A stretch of DNA of 64,000 bases, taken from the NCBI GenBank assembly GCA_963712055.1, contig CAVQGN010000003.1, positions 372,001 to 436,000 of the forward strand. The letters run 5' to 3'. Below are positions 46,451-55,409 of this stretch, one piece after another; within the stretch, counting starts at the first letter, position 1, and every line of letters starts with the position of its first letter. The notes beneath the pieces were generated by a model that saw only the letters and a program-made list of their open reading frames with translations, ran no database searches and was not told where the DNA came from. The stretch comes from JAHBVL01 sp963712055 (GTDB lineage: Bacteria; Chloroflexota; Chloroflexia; Thermomicrobiales; UBA6265). A program made the position numbers and the translations under genes.

Positions 46451-48483
46451 AGAGTGCGGAAGAGGGTAGCCTGGTGGTCGATGAGATTGCGAAAAAACTC
46501 GGTGAGGTCAAGGATCAGCTCGAAGACACCGCTGAAGCGGTGGTCGACGCATTGACCGGGTCTGACGAACAAGTGGATGAGGTGAGTGCGCCAACCGCGA
46601 AGGAATCTGCTGACGCGTCACCGGAACTTGCGGCCGAGACCGTCGGCGATTCCGGTACAGCGTCGATCGATTCAGCATCCGTTGAACTCATTACCGAGAC
46701 TGAAGAATCGCTGGAGACGGCGTCTGTCGCTGACGTGAGCGAGGACGCTTCATTTGATCCGCCTATAGCTGTTGCTCCAGAACCAGCCACAGTCGAAGAC
46801 GCTCCAGCAGCACCTGCCGACACCAGCGAGAGCGCAGACGAAGCAGCCCTAGCGGCGGCCACTGATGCGCTGGTGGTAGCGGCCGTCGGAGCGATCGCAC
46901 CGGAAGCAACTGGTTCGACTCAAACACCGGTTCCTGATGCCGACGCGGCCCCCGAAACGACTCCGGAACCAGCCGCTCCCGCTGAGCCAGCGCCAGAACC
47001 AATCGTTGCGACCCAACTGACATGGGGTTTCATCGATACCGAAGGGAAGATTTACCAGGCCACGACCGAGCATTTCCGTGGGCGAGCGATCGGTGTTGCT
47101 GTCGGCGAAGACCCTCCGCAAGTACCAGAATTCGAAGCCAACTTCCTGCCGTTGGTGAAGGACGTCGAAGCGCTCGAAGTCGAAGTTGCCGCCGCGAAAA
47201 ACAAAGTTGCGGTCATGGGTCGGGTGCGGCGGATGAAATCGACCGCCGGCAAAGCGCAGGCCCTCGGAGATTTCGAAGATCTCTTTTCCCGCCTGAACGC
47301 GCTCGAAGCCACGATCCAGACCGAGATCAACGAGCGGCGTGCGGTCAAAGAGGAACTGATCGTCAAATCGGAAGCGCTCAAGGATTCGACCAGCTGGAAA
47401 GCCACTGGTGATGCCTACAAAGCGCTGTTCGAAGAATGGAAAGCGGTTGGCGCGACCGGTCGCGAGGCTGACGATGCGCTCTGGGCTCGTTTCATTGGCG
47501 CGCGCGAGGAGTTCAACAAAGCCCGGGGTGTCCACTTCGAGGAACGCCGCGAGCAGTGGGATCAGAATCGCCTGCTCAAACAGGACCTGATCGTCAAAGC
47601 ACTGGAACTGAGTTCCTCGACCGAATGGCGCGACACATCGATTGCGATGCGAGCGGTGTTCGATGACTGGAAAAAGGTCGGCAGCGCCGGGCGGCAGTCG
47701 GACGAGGAACTGTGGAAACAGTTTCGGGCGGCGCAAGAGATTTTCTACGATCGTCGCAAGACGTTCTGGGAAGAAAACCGCAAAGCCAAGGAAGCGCTCT
47801 GTGAACGCTCCGAAGCCGCAAGCACCAGCGATGAAGAGCGCGAAGTGACCGTTGAAGCGATGAAAGAACTGATGGCGGAATGGAAAACGATCGGTACGAC
47901 TGGCAAACGCGACGTCGATGACGCGCTCTGGACCCGCTTCCGGGCATCCCAGAACGAGTTCTTCGATTCACGGAAGAAGGTCACGGCTGCTCGCGATTCT
48001 GCCTTCCGGGAATCGATGCAGGAAAAAGAGAGTCTCGTTGTCGCCATCGAAGCTCTCGCCTATTCTCCCGATCCAGTCGACGCCGCCGACGAAGCCAAAC
48101 GGTTGAAAGCAGAGTTCGACGCGTTGCCACCGATCCGCCAGGATCGTGAGGAAGCGCTTGCCCGCCGCGCCCGTAAGGCGCTCGGTGATATCCGGGTCAA
48201 TGCTGCTGCGGAAGGCGCGCGCCGGGCCGTCTCCTGGGAAGGCAAACTTCGGGAAGCCCTTCTTCGTTCCGAGGGTCAGATCATCAGTCTCGAACGCGCC
48301 GTCGAGGAACAGGTAGAGACCCTCAAGGAATTGCAGAGCGAGCGTTCGAGCGCGACCGGCGACGAGCAAACCGCGCTCGATACACAGATCAGCGATCTCG
48401 AAGCGACAATCAGCAAGAACAAATCCGAAATCGAACGGCTTCAGGAATCGACGGCCGAGGTCGGCAAGAGCCTGGACGACTAG
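46444..48483 (+). CDS. DUF349-repeat coiled-coil protein
   Basis: Up to 679 residues. Residues 1-195 are acidic, Ala/Glu/Pro-rich and disordered. Then comes WGFIDTEGKIYQ, a short beta segment. About five DUF349 repeats of roughly 75 residues follow (e.g. SSTEWRDTSIAMRAVFDDWK, KKVGSAGRQSDEELWKQFRA) in a helical rod. The C-terminus is a coiled coil (ERAVEEQVETLKELQSE) of about 60 residues. DUF349 proteins occur widely, and their role is not settled; a cytoplasmic scaffold or chaperone-like role is possible. TTG 46444 lacks a ribosome site; GTG 46474, with GAGGG seven bases upstream, is a better start. A 16-bp hairpin follows the gene. Confidence 0.8.
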   Translation: MAQSAEEGSLVVDEIAKKLGEVKDQLEDTAEAVVDALTGSDEQVDEVSAPTAKESADASPELAAETVGDSGTASIDSASVELITETEESLETASVADVSEDASFDPPIAVAPEPATVEDAPAAPADTSESADEAALAAATDALVVAAVGAIAPEATGSTQTPVPDADAAPETTPEPAAPAEPAPEPIVATQLTWGFIDTEGKIYQATTEHFRGRAIGVAVGEDPPQVPEFEANFLPLVKDVEALEVEVAAAKNKVAVMGRVRRMKSTAGKAQALGDFEDLFSRLNALEATIQTEINERRAVKEELIVKSEALKDSTSWKATGDAYKALFEEWKAVGATGREADDALWARFIGAREEFNKARGVHFEERREQWDQNRLLKQDLIVKALELSSSTEWRDTSIAMRAVFDDWKKVGSAGRQSDEELWKQFRAAQEIFYDRRKTFWEENRKAKEALCERSEAASTSDEEREVTVEAMKELMAEWKTIGTTGKRDVDDALWTRFRASQNEFFDSRKKVTAARDSAFRESMQEKESLVVAIEALAYSPDPVDAADEAKRLKAEFDALPPIRQDREEALARRARKALGDIRVNAAAEGARRAVSWEGKLREALLRSEGQIISLERAVEEQVETLKELQSERSSATGDEQTALDTQISDLEATISKNKSEIERLQESTAEVGKSLDD

Positions 48484-48494
48484 CAAGCAACCCC

Positions 48495-48531
48495 GTCAGA
48501 CCCGGATCATACTCGATGATCCGGGTCTGAC
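48495..48531. terminator. Very long bidirectional hairpin
   Basis: A perfect 16-bp stem (48495-48510 with 48516-48531) and a 5-base loop in the 55-base gap between the DUF349 gene and the convergent ABC permease gene. It lacks a T-run but should block readthrough in both directions. Confidence 0.65.
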
Positions 48532-48538
48532 ATTCCGG

Positions 48539-49297
48539 CTAGCGCGTGTCGTTGGCGTAGAACTGTCGCCACGGGAGCAACGCCCGTTCCGCCAAACTGA
48601 CCGCCGCAAAGAGCAAGACAGCCATCACCGCCAGCACGGCAACACAGGCAAACACCAGATCTGTGCGCAGGCTGGCATTGGCCAGGATAATCGCGTGCCC
48701 GAGACCGGAATCAGAACCAACAAATTCGCCAATCACCGCGCCAATCACGGCGACCGCAATACCCACCCTGGCCCCTGAAAAGAGATACGGCAGCGCACCT
48801 GGTGCACTCACAAAACGGAACTGCTGCCAGGTGCTCGCTCCCATTGTGCGCAGGAGATCGAGGGTTTCACGGTCGGCGGAGCGGAGTCCATCGGTCGTGG
48901 CGACCGCGATCGGGAAAAAGGAGATCAACGCGACCATGATCACCTTCGGCAGGAGACCGTGACCAAACCAGATCAGCAGGAGCGGCGCCAGTGCCACCAC
49001 CGGAATCGCCTGACTGGCGATCACCAGAGGGTAGAACGTCCTTTCGAGCAACCGGGAAAAATGAAACGCCGTCGCGGTGGCGATCCCGGCGATCAGTGCC
49101 ACACCGAACCCGATCAGCACTTCCTGGAGCGTCACCCAACTGTCAGACAGGAGAAGCGACCGTTCTGCCCAGCCGGTCTGCGCCACCAGGCTCGGCGGTG
49201 GCAGATACCAGGCGGGTTTATCGGTCACGCTGACCCACACTTCCCACATCAGCAGAAAGAGAAGAATGACCAGAATCGGAGCAACCCAGGCGAGCAC
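48539..49297 (-). CDS. ABC transporter permease, nitrate/taurine/thiamine-precursor type
   Basis: A 252-residue permease of the SsuC/TauC/ThiX group, with six spans. The coupling loop DRETLDLLRTMGASTWQQF (EAA-type) is near 140-158. The only in-frame start is GTG 49297, seven codons into the first span region, and the encoded N-terminus is short. The frame is open upstream to near the ATPase stop and reads plausible N-terminal sequence. An ATG overlapping that stop (ATPase TGA/permease ATG) is one base out of frame. This suggests an indel near 49350. No substrate-binding protein gene is next to it. Confidence 0.85.
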   Translation of the reverse strand: MLAWVAPILVILLFLLMWEVWVSVTDKPAWYLPPPSLVAQTGWAERSLLLSDSWVTLQEVLIGFGVALIAGIATATAFHFSRLLERTFYPLVIASQAIPVVALAPLLLIWFGHGLLPKVIMVALISFFPIAVATTDGLRSADRETLDLLRTMGASTWQQFRFVSAPGALPYLFSGARVGIAVAVIGAVIGEFVGSDSGLGHAIILANASLRTDLVFACVAVLAVMAVLLFAAVSLAERALLPWRQFYANDTR

Positions 49298-49367
49298 ACG
49301 ACTGCGGGTCCGGGTTGGCGCGACGGCGACAGGAACGGTCGGCCCGGTGGGAAATCATTTGGCTCCA

Positions 49368-50165
49368 TCACGATCGCCAACCCCGGTGGTCGATAACTCC
49401 CAGTTGCTCCAGGAGCGAGAGCCGGATCCGTTCGAATTCCGGATCGCGGCGGAACTCCGGTGGTCGTGGATGCGGCGCCTCCACTCGCTCTTCTCCGGTA
49501 ACCCGACCAGGTCTGGACGAAAGCACGAGGATCCGGTCGGCGAGAAAGACGGCTTCGTCGACATCATGAGTAACCAGCATCGTCGTCCGGGGTTCGAGCC
49601 TGAGCGCCTCGCCGAGCCATTCCTGAGCCTCGGTCCGGGTGAGGGCATCAAGAGCGCCAAACGGTTCATCGAGCAGGAGAAGATCCTGTCCACCGACAAT
49701 CGTTCGCACAAACGCAACCCGTTGCCGCATCCCTCCCGAGAGCTGCGCCGGGTAGCGATCCTCGAATCCGGCCAGACCAAACGTCGCGAACTCCTGGCCA
49801 GCTCTCGCTCGCGCATCAGATCGACCCGAACCCTGGACTTCGAGCGCAAGCGCCGCGTTCGCCAGCGCGGTTCTCCATGGCAGGAGGAGATCGCGCTGAT
49901 GCATATACGCTGAGTTACCCAAACGATCAGCAGCACGCGTCGGCTCGCCATGGATACGAACCTGGCCGCTGTCAGGATCGAGAAGACCGGCAACGATATT
50001 GAGCAGCGTGCTCTTGCCACAACCCGATGGTCCGACCAGCGCGACAATCTCACCTGCGGTCACCGCCAGCGAAACGTCGTCGAGAACAGGGAGAACATAG
50101 CCACCCTCGGCATAGGTTGCCGAAACGCGCTCCATCGCCACCACGATCTCACCATTCATGAACAC
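49368..50165 (-). CDS. ABC transporter ATP-binding protein (SsuB/TauB type)
   Basis: A 265-residue cytoplasmic ATPase driving the adjacent permease. Walker A GPSGCGKSTLLNIVAGL is near 45-61, the Q-loop in AYMHQRDLLLPWRT, signature LSGGMRQRVAFVRT, Walker B LLLLDEPFGALDALTR, and H-loop MLVTHDVDEAV. The start is either GTG 50165 or ATG 50159; the latter fits family length. The pair resembles importers for sulfonates, nitrate or thiamine precursors, but without a binding protein the ligand cannot be named. Confidence 0.93.
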   Translation of the reverse strand: MFMNGEIVVAMERVSATYAEGGYVLPVLDDVSLAVTAGEIVALVGPSGCGKSTLLNIVAGLLDPDSGQVRIHGEPTRAADRLGNSAYMHQRDLLLPWRTALANAALALEVQGSGRSDARARAGQEFATFGLAGFEDRYPAQLSGGMRQRVAFVRTIVGGQDLLLLDEPFGALDALTRTEAQEWLGEALRLEPRTTMLVTHDVDEAVFLADRILVLSSRPGRVTGEERVEAPHPRPPEFRRDPEFERIRLSLLEQLGVIDHRGWRS

Positions 50166-50306
50166 CAGCGTTCTTTCTGCTCCCAGTTCTGGTGGCCAGG
50201 ACGATTCAATGGTTTAGACTCCAAGGGTTACGGGACCAGCCTGCAAGGATGCGGGTGTGAACGCGTCTCAATCATCTGCAGGCACTACGCACAATCAGCA
50301 GGTCTC

Positions 50307-51734
50307 ATGCCGTCGCCACTTCATACTGTACTCCCCGAAGATCATGCAGCGGTGGTCGATCGACTGGCCGCTACGTTCGCCAACGCTGACCGCGAACTCG
50401 TGCTAGTCGGCGGGATCGTGCGCGATCTCCTGATCGGCGAAGACCTGCCGGCTGATCTCGATTTCGCGACCAACGCGGTGCCCGAGGAAACAGTCGAGCT
50501 GGGAACCCAGGCTGGAGCCGAATCGGTCTATCTCGTTGGAGTCCAGTTCGGAACGGTGGGCCTGGTTTTTGCCCCAACCAACCCAGGTGGGTCGCCGATC
50601 CAGGTCGAGATCACGACGTATCGCGCCGAAAATTATCCGCATGACACCCGCAAACCGGAGGTCGAGTTTGGCGAAACGCTGCTCGATGATCTCTCCCGGC
50701 GGGATTTCACCATCAACGCAATTGCCTCGGATGCGGTAACTGGCGAACTCCATGATCCTTTCGACGGCCAGGCTGATATCGCTCGCGGCTTGATTCGGGC
50801 TGTCGGCGATCCCGATGAGCGCTTCCGCGAGGACCCACTTCGCATCCTGCGCGCCGCCCGTTTTGTTTCCCAGCTCGGTTTCGCAATCGACGCCGAAACC
50901 GCCAGCGCGATGGAACGGCAAGCGGAGAGCCTTGCCCGGATTAGTCGCGAGCGGATCCTGGCGGAGCTGACCCGTTTGCTCACCGGTCGCTGGGCTTCGC
51001 ATGGACTGACAACGCTGCGAGAAACCGGACTCCTCGCGCAGACGATGCCAGAACTGGAAGAACTCGCGTTCGATACCAGCGTCGACGCCGCTGTGCATCG
51101 TGAAAAAGATCTCTGGGAACACACGATCCGGGTTGTCGACCGTGCTGATGCCGACCCAGTCGTCCGCTGGGCCGCTTTACTGCACGACGCCGCCAAACCT
51201 CGCCGGCGTTCCATCGATCGGACTGGCGAGATTCACTTCTTTGGTCACGAACGCGAAGGCGCGGTGATGGCCAGAACCGTCCTCGGCAATCTCAAAGCCG
51301 GCAAGCACCTGGTCGAATCCGTTTGCCGGGTGGTCGAACTCCATGGTCGACCCGAAACCTACGAGGACTCCTGGACCGACAGCGCCGTTCGCCGCCTGAT
51401 GCTCGATGCCGATAGCGACATCGACGCCTTGTTGGCGTTGGCCGCGGCCGATGTTACCTCGGCTCGCACCGAACGGCAACTAGCCGCCGAGCAGCGAATC
51501 GATCGACTGCGTGATCGCATTCACCGTATTCGAGAACAAAGCGACCTCGTCGCGTTCGACAGCCCACTAGACGGAAACGAGCTGATGGCGATGTTCGATC
51601 GACCGCCAGGCCGCTGGATCGCCGATATCAAGAACCACCTTCGCGAACTCGTGATTGATGGGGAACTTGAACCCGGAGACCGCGAAACGGCCGCTCGGAT
51701 TGCCCACGAGATGATGGAGCAGGCTGATCAGTAG
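50307..51734 (+). CDS. cca: CCA tRNA nucleotidyltransferase with HD domain
   Basis: Adds or repairs the 3' CCA end of tRNA; the HD part may remove phosphates. It has 475 residues. The nucleotidyltransferase motif VLVGGIVRDLLIG is near 30-42, with the metal carboxylates in DLDFATNA. RRDFTINAIA and the DPDERFREDPLRILRAARF template block follow. The HD domain has LWEHTIRV and ALLHDAAKPRR near 295. Longer upstream reading frames overlap the divergent ABC gene; ATG 50307 matches the family start and has CAGG upstream. It could be a poly(A) polymerase homologue, but context and blocks favour CCA addition. Confidence 0.9.
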   Translation: MPSPLHTVLPEDHAAVVDRLAATFANADRELVLVGGIVRDLLIGEDLPADLDFATNAVPEETVELGTQAGAESVYLVGVQFGTVGLVFAPTNPGGSPIQVEITTYRAENYPHDTRKPEVEFGETLLDDLSRRDFTINAIASDAVTGELHDPFDGQADIARGLIRAVGDPDERFREDPLRILRAARFVSQLGFAIDAETASAMERQAESLARISRERILAELTRLLTGRWASHGLTTLRETGLLAQTMPELEELAFDTSVDAAVHREKDLWEHTIRVVDRADADPVVRWAALLHDAAKPRRRSIDRTGEIHFFGHEREGAVMARTVLGNLKAGKHLVESVCRVVELHGRPETYEDSWTDSAVRRLMLDADSDIDALLALAAADVTSARTERQLAAEQRIDRLRDRIHRIREQSDLVAFDSPLDGNELMAMFDRPPGRWIADIKNHLRELVIDGELEPGDRETAARIAHEMMEQADQ

Positions 51735-51804
51735 CCCGGGCTGCCTTGTGATTGCGGTATCCTGTCAGGCGTGACGCCGACTTCAACCAGCAGGAAGACA
51801 GACA

Positions 51805-52014
51805 ATGGAAATCTCAGGCCACTCGAACAAAACAACCGCCGAACTCCTCGCGCAGGACAGTTATACGCCGGAAGAATTGGCGACCCTCATGGACTTGAAC
51901 GTCAACCGCATCAGGGAAGCCTGCTACGAAGGCAAACTCAAAGCCGAGATCGTCAATCACGACATCATCAGTATCAAACGCTCCGATGCGCTCGAATGGA
52001 TGTCCAGCCAATAG
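51805..52014 (+). CDS. 69-residue excisionase/MerR-like helix-turn-helix protein
   Basis: A small DNA-binding-type protein. Residues 20-66 (YTPEELATLMDLNVNRIREA, then KLKAEIVNHDIISIKRSDA) have the winged-helix pattern of the helix_turn_helix_17/excisionase group, ending in a helix (ALEWMSSQ) expected for the wing contact. ATG has CAGGAA upstream at good spacing. No integrase or phage gene lies near, so a chromosomal regulator is more likely than a true excisionase. It sits between cca and a convergent enolase-superfamily gene. Confidence 0.75.
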   Translation: MEISGHSNKTTAELLAQDSYTPEELATLMDLNVNRIREACYEGKLKAEIVNHDIISIKRSDALEWMSSQ

Positions 52015-52088
52015 GCGGAACCGCTGAATCGGCCACTGCCTGCCAGACGACCACGCTTTCGATTGATGTTTTGGACCGAGCCGCGCTG

Positions 52089-53264
52089 TTATTCGACGAG
52101 ATAGCGTTCGATCGTTTCCGGATTCAATCGGACGCCAAGACCAGCACCCGTTGGCATAGGGACCTTTCCGTTCCGATCAACCGTGATCGGTTCTTCGAAC
52201 AGGTCTGAGCGGAGCGGATTCGGGTTCTGGTCGCATTCGAGCAACCCGCCATTGGGGATCGATGCGATGAAATGCATATTCGCAATCGTCGCCAATCCCG
52301 ACGAAAACACATGCGGGATGACCGGCAACCCAAACGCTTCAGCCAGCGCCGCGATCTTGCGACATGGGGTGATACCTCCTGTCCAGATTACATCCGGCTG
52401 AACAATGTCAACGGCTCCCGCCAGCATGAGATCGCGGAAACCGGCCACACCTGTTTCGGTTTCGTACCCTGACACCGGTGTTGTCAGTGCTCGCGCCACC
52501 TCGGCACTCCCGCGCCGATCCTCAGTTGCCACCGGTTCCTCCAACCAGGCGATGTCCTGGTCTCTGACTCGTTCCATGAAGGCAAGCGCTACCGGTGGCG
52601 TCCAGGCGTTGTTGGCGTCGATCGCCACCTTGACGTCTGGTCCAACGGCTCTGCGCACCGCCCGCACTCGTTCGACATCCTCCTCGAAGGTGGCAGTCGC
52701 GTACTCAGGCTCGATCATGTTATGCAGCGGATTCAATATGATGTCGGGATTCCGGCCAACTTTGATCTTCAACCACTGAAAACCGCGCTCAGCATAGCTA
52801 GCAGTTTCTTCAGCGAGTGCGCCCGCATCCTTGCCCCGCGAATAAAACCCGGCCGAGGCATAGGCCGTCAGTTCATGGCGGTAACCGCCAAGCAAGCGAT
52901 ACAGCGGCGTACTCGTAGCCTGGCCAATGATGTCCCAGAGAGCGGTATCGACCCCGCTGATCGCCATCATCAATGCGCCCCGGGTTCCACGCTGGTGGGA
53001 GCGCATCGCCATCCGCTGCCAGAGTCGCTCGACGTCGAACGGGTCTTCGCCGAGAATGGCGTGTTTCAATTCGCTCGTCACCATTCTGGCGATGCCATCG
53101 ATGTCGCCACCATAGGTCGCCGATTCGCCGATGCCGGTCAAGCCGCTATCGGTGTGCACATGGACGATAAGAAGACCACGCTCCGGCATGTAATGAATCG
53201 CATCCGCCATCGGCGTATCCATCGTGTAGTTCAGCTTTGTGACGGTAACATCGATGATCTTCAC
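52089..53264 (-). CDS. Mandelate racemase/muconate-lactonizing enzyme family protein (copy 1)
   Basis: A 391-residue enolase-superfamily enzyme: an N-terminal capping domain (TDSGLTGIGESATYG) and a TIM barrel. Acid-base Lys pair in WLKIKVG near 177, metal ligands in VAIDANNAWTP (Asp), WLEEPVA (Glu) and GYETETG (Glu). The superfamily abstracts the alpha-proton of a carboxylate, as in sugar-acid dehydratases and racemases. ATG start with a preceding gap of 55 bases from the next gene upstream on the opposite side. A second, diverged member lies at 58925. Confidence 0.9.
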   Translation of the reverse strand: MKIIDVTVTKLNYTMDTPMADAIHYMPERGLLIVHVHTDSGLTGIGESATYGGDIDGIARMVTSELKHAILGEDPFDVERLWQRMAMRSHQRGTRGALMMAISGVDTALWDIIGQATSTPLYRLLGGYRHELTAYASAGFYSRGKDAGALAEETASYAERGFQWLKIKVGRNPDIILNPLHNMIEPEYATATFEEDVERVRAVRRAVGPDVKVAIDANNAWTPPVALAFMERVRDQDIAWLEEPVATEDRRGSAEVARALTTPVSGYETETGVAGFRDLMLAGAVDIVQPDVIWTGGITPCRKIAALAEAFGLPVIPHVFSSGLATIANMHFIASIPNGGLLECDQNPNPLRSDLFEEPITVDRNGKVPMPTGAGLGVRLNPETIERYLVE

Positions 53265-53319
53265 TGCTGATTTCGCTCCTTGCTAATGCCTCTGAAAATC
53301 CGGTACCTCACAAGCAACT

Positions 53320-54033
53320 CTAGAGATACCCGAGCGTCATGTAGATCACGGCGAAGTGCGCCGCCGCAGCGGTCAGCCTCCGCCCGGCCACCGACGTAGA
53401 CCGACGGAAACCAATCCAACGATCCAGCCAAGCACACACCCGGCTATCAACGCGAGATACCAGACGCCGTCGTCTGTAGATACAAGCAGCAGATCGTGGA
53501 GACCCCAGGACAAGCCAAAAAGCAGCACTGGCATCAGATTCGGATGGATCGCATCGGGAAATGTTCGCGGCACGATCCCGAAATGGATGAGGTGATAGGC
53601 GGCCACACTGGCCAACCCGAAAAGGATGAGCTTCAGGGATTCGTCGATCGGTCCGGCGAAGAATCGCGACACGCCAGCGCGACGGCCACACCGACGATGA
53701 CATAGCGGAGTTGCGTCGCCAGCATCGATGCGGGCATGGCCTCGTGGAGACAAGGGAACCGCGGTGACCGGGAAAGGAAAGAAGTAGCGCCATCAGGGCG
53801 GCCAGCACGGGAGCCGCCAGACGGATCACAAACCAACCGGTGGGGGTATCACGCACGTCGACTGCAGGCGCTGACGTCAGCAACAGCAGGAGCGGCCACA
53901 TCCCTTGCTGGATCATCGTCAGGTTGAACCAGCGACTGAATCGCCGCAGCGTCGACAGCAGCCCACCATAAAGCGCCCGCGCCAGAATCCCGTCTGGCGG
54001 TGGCGTTTTCGGGGAAGGCGGAATACCGCTCAC
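53320..54033 (-). pseudogene. Decayed polytopic membrane protein gene
   Basis: Coding-like sequence moves between minus-strand frames. From 54033 to about 53770 one frame reads a natural membrane-protein start (RALYGGLLSTLRRFSRW, MIQQGMWPLLLLL, APVLAALMALLLSFPG). Around 53745-53670 a second frame reads MLATQLRYVIVGVAVALA. From about 53665 to 53380 a third frame reads ESLKLILFGLASVAAYHLI, FGLSWGLHDLLLVS and WYLALIAGCVLGWIVGLVS. The end (AHFAVIYMTLGYL) returns to the first frame. The continuous 237-residue frame is hydrophilic and Arg-rich in the middle, unlike its ends. At least three frame changes are needed, so it is inactive if the sequence is right. It lies just after the PDH terminator. 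Confidence 0.6.
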
Positions 54034-54035
54034 AA

Positions 54036-54066
54036 CGAAAACGCCCTCCGCTTTGAAGCAAAGGGC
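54036..54066 (-). terminator. Intrinsic terminator after the pyruvate dehydrogenase operon
   Basis: On the minus strand, a 9-bp stem (two G-U pairs; 54066-54058 with 54051-54043) followed by GTTTTCG, 30 bases after the E2 stop. Confidence 0.6.
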
Positions 54067-54095
54067 ATTCCGGCCAGTATTGTCAGCGTCATGTG

Positions 54096-55409
54096 CTAGA
54101 CGAGCATCAACAACGGATTCTGCAAGGACTGCTTGATGGCCTGCAAGAACTTGGCCACTTCAGCACCATCGGTGATTCGATGGTCGGCTGATAGAGTGAT
54201 CTTCATACGTTTGCCAACCGCGACATTGCCATCATCGTCGAAGACCGGTGTGTCATAAGCCGAACCAACTGCCAGAATGGCGGCCTGAGGTGGATTGATG
54301 ATGGCGATGAACTCGGCCACGTCCATCATGCCGAGATTCGAAATCGTGAAGGTTCCACCCTGGTATTCCTCTGGAGTCAATCCGCCTTCGCGCGCCCTGC
54401 CGATCAGATCCTTTGTCATCCGCGCAATCGCGGTCAAGGGTTGCTTGTCCGCGTCGGGAACGAATGGCGCGATCAAACCGTTTTCGATCGCTACAGCCAC
54501 GTTCACATCGATGTTCGCGTGATCGTAGAGGGTGTCACCCTCGAGTGAGGCGTTCAGATTCGGAAAATCACGCAGTGCCAGGGCGGCCGCTTTGACGATC
54601 AGGTCATTGACCGAAATCTTCGCCGCTTCATCGGTCAGTTGCGCGTTCACCTGGGCGCGGAAATCCATTGCCGCGACCATGTCGACCTCGGTCGACACAT
54701 AGAAATGCGGGATAACGTCCTTCGATTCCGCCATCCGCTTGCCGGTGGTCTTGCGCACGCGGCTCATGTCACGCGGCGTTCCTGCCGGACGCGACCCATC
54801 GGCTGGCGCAACCGCTGGTTTCGGAGCCGAATCCGGTGCTGCCTTCGGTATCGGTTGGGCGCCAGTGAGATAGGGGGTCAGATCGTCTTTGACGATGCGA
54901 CCGCCGGGACCCGTCCCAGGGACTGCCGACAAATCGATACCATGTTCGGCCGCCAGCCGTTTGACAATCGGCGATGCGCGCATCCGTTCACCAGGCGCCC
55001 GATCAGCAACTTGCGCTTCGTTCGCTGCGCCATTAGTGGGGGCGTTCGAGACGACTTCTTTTGGAGAAGCTGCTGCGACGGCGGTCGGTTCAGTCGGCGC
55101 CGGTGTTTCGGTGGCCTGAGCAGCGGCAACAACCGGCGCGGCTTCTGGTGCTGCCGCCGCTTCGACGACTTCACCCGGTGCACCGACCGTGGCAATTGGC
55201 GTGCCGATCGGGACGGTTTGACCTTCGGCCACCAACTGCTGGGTGAAAGTACCGCCTTCAGAGGCTTCGATCTCAAGCGCGACTTTGTCGGTCTCGATCT
55301 CGGCTATCGGATCACCGACCTCGACTTCGTCACCGATCTCCTTCAACCAGCGGAGAACCGTTCCTTCTTCCATACCGTCGCCCATCTTGGGCATGATGAT
55401 GACACTCAT
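54096..55409 (-). CDS. 2-oxo acid dehydrogenase E2 (dihydrolipoyl acyltransferase)
   Basis: A 437-residue core subunit that passes the acyl group from E1-bound lipoate to CoA. The lipoyl domain (1-77) has its Lys in ETDKVALEIEA near 43. An Ala/Pro/Thr linker is followed by the peripheral subunit-binding domain (SPIVKRLAAEHGIDLSAVPG near 143-162). The catalytic domain ends in DHRITDGAEVAKFL with the His and Asp. The ATG overlaps the E1beta stop by four bases, so translation is coupled. Pyruvate is the likely substrate, but acetoin or branched-chain acids are possible. No E3 gene is seen in this window. Confidence 0.93.
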   Translation of the reverse strand: MSVIIMPKMGDGMEEGTVLRWLKEIGDEVEVGDPIAEIETDKVALEIEASEGGTFTQQLVAEGQTVPIGTPIATVGAPGEVVEAAAAPEAAPVVAAAQATETPAPTEPTAVAAASPKEVVSNAPTNGAANEAQVADRAPGERMRASPIVKRLAAEHGIDLSAVPGTGPGGRIVKDDLTPYLTGAQPIPKAAPDSAPKPAVAPADGSRPAGTPRDMSRVRKTTGKRMAESKDVIPHFYVSTEVDMVAAMDFRAQVNAQLTDEAAKISVNDLIVKAAALALRDFPNLNASLEGDTLYDHANIDVNVAVAIENGLIAPFVPDADKQPLTAIARMTKDLIGRAREGGLTPEEYQGGTFTISNLGMMDVAEFIAIINPPQAAILAVGSAYDTPVFDDDGNVAVGKRMKITLSADHRITDGAEVAKFLQAIKQSLQNPLLMLV

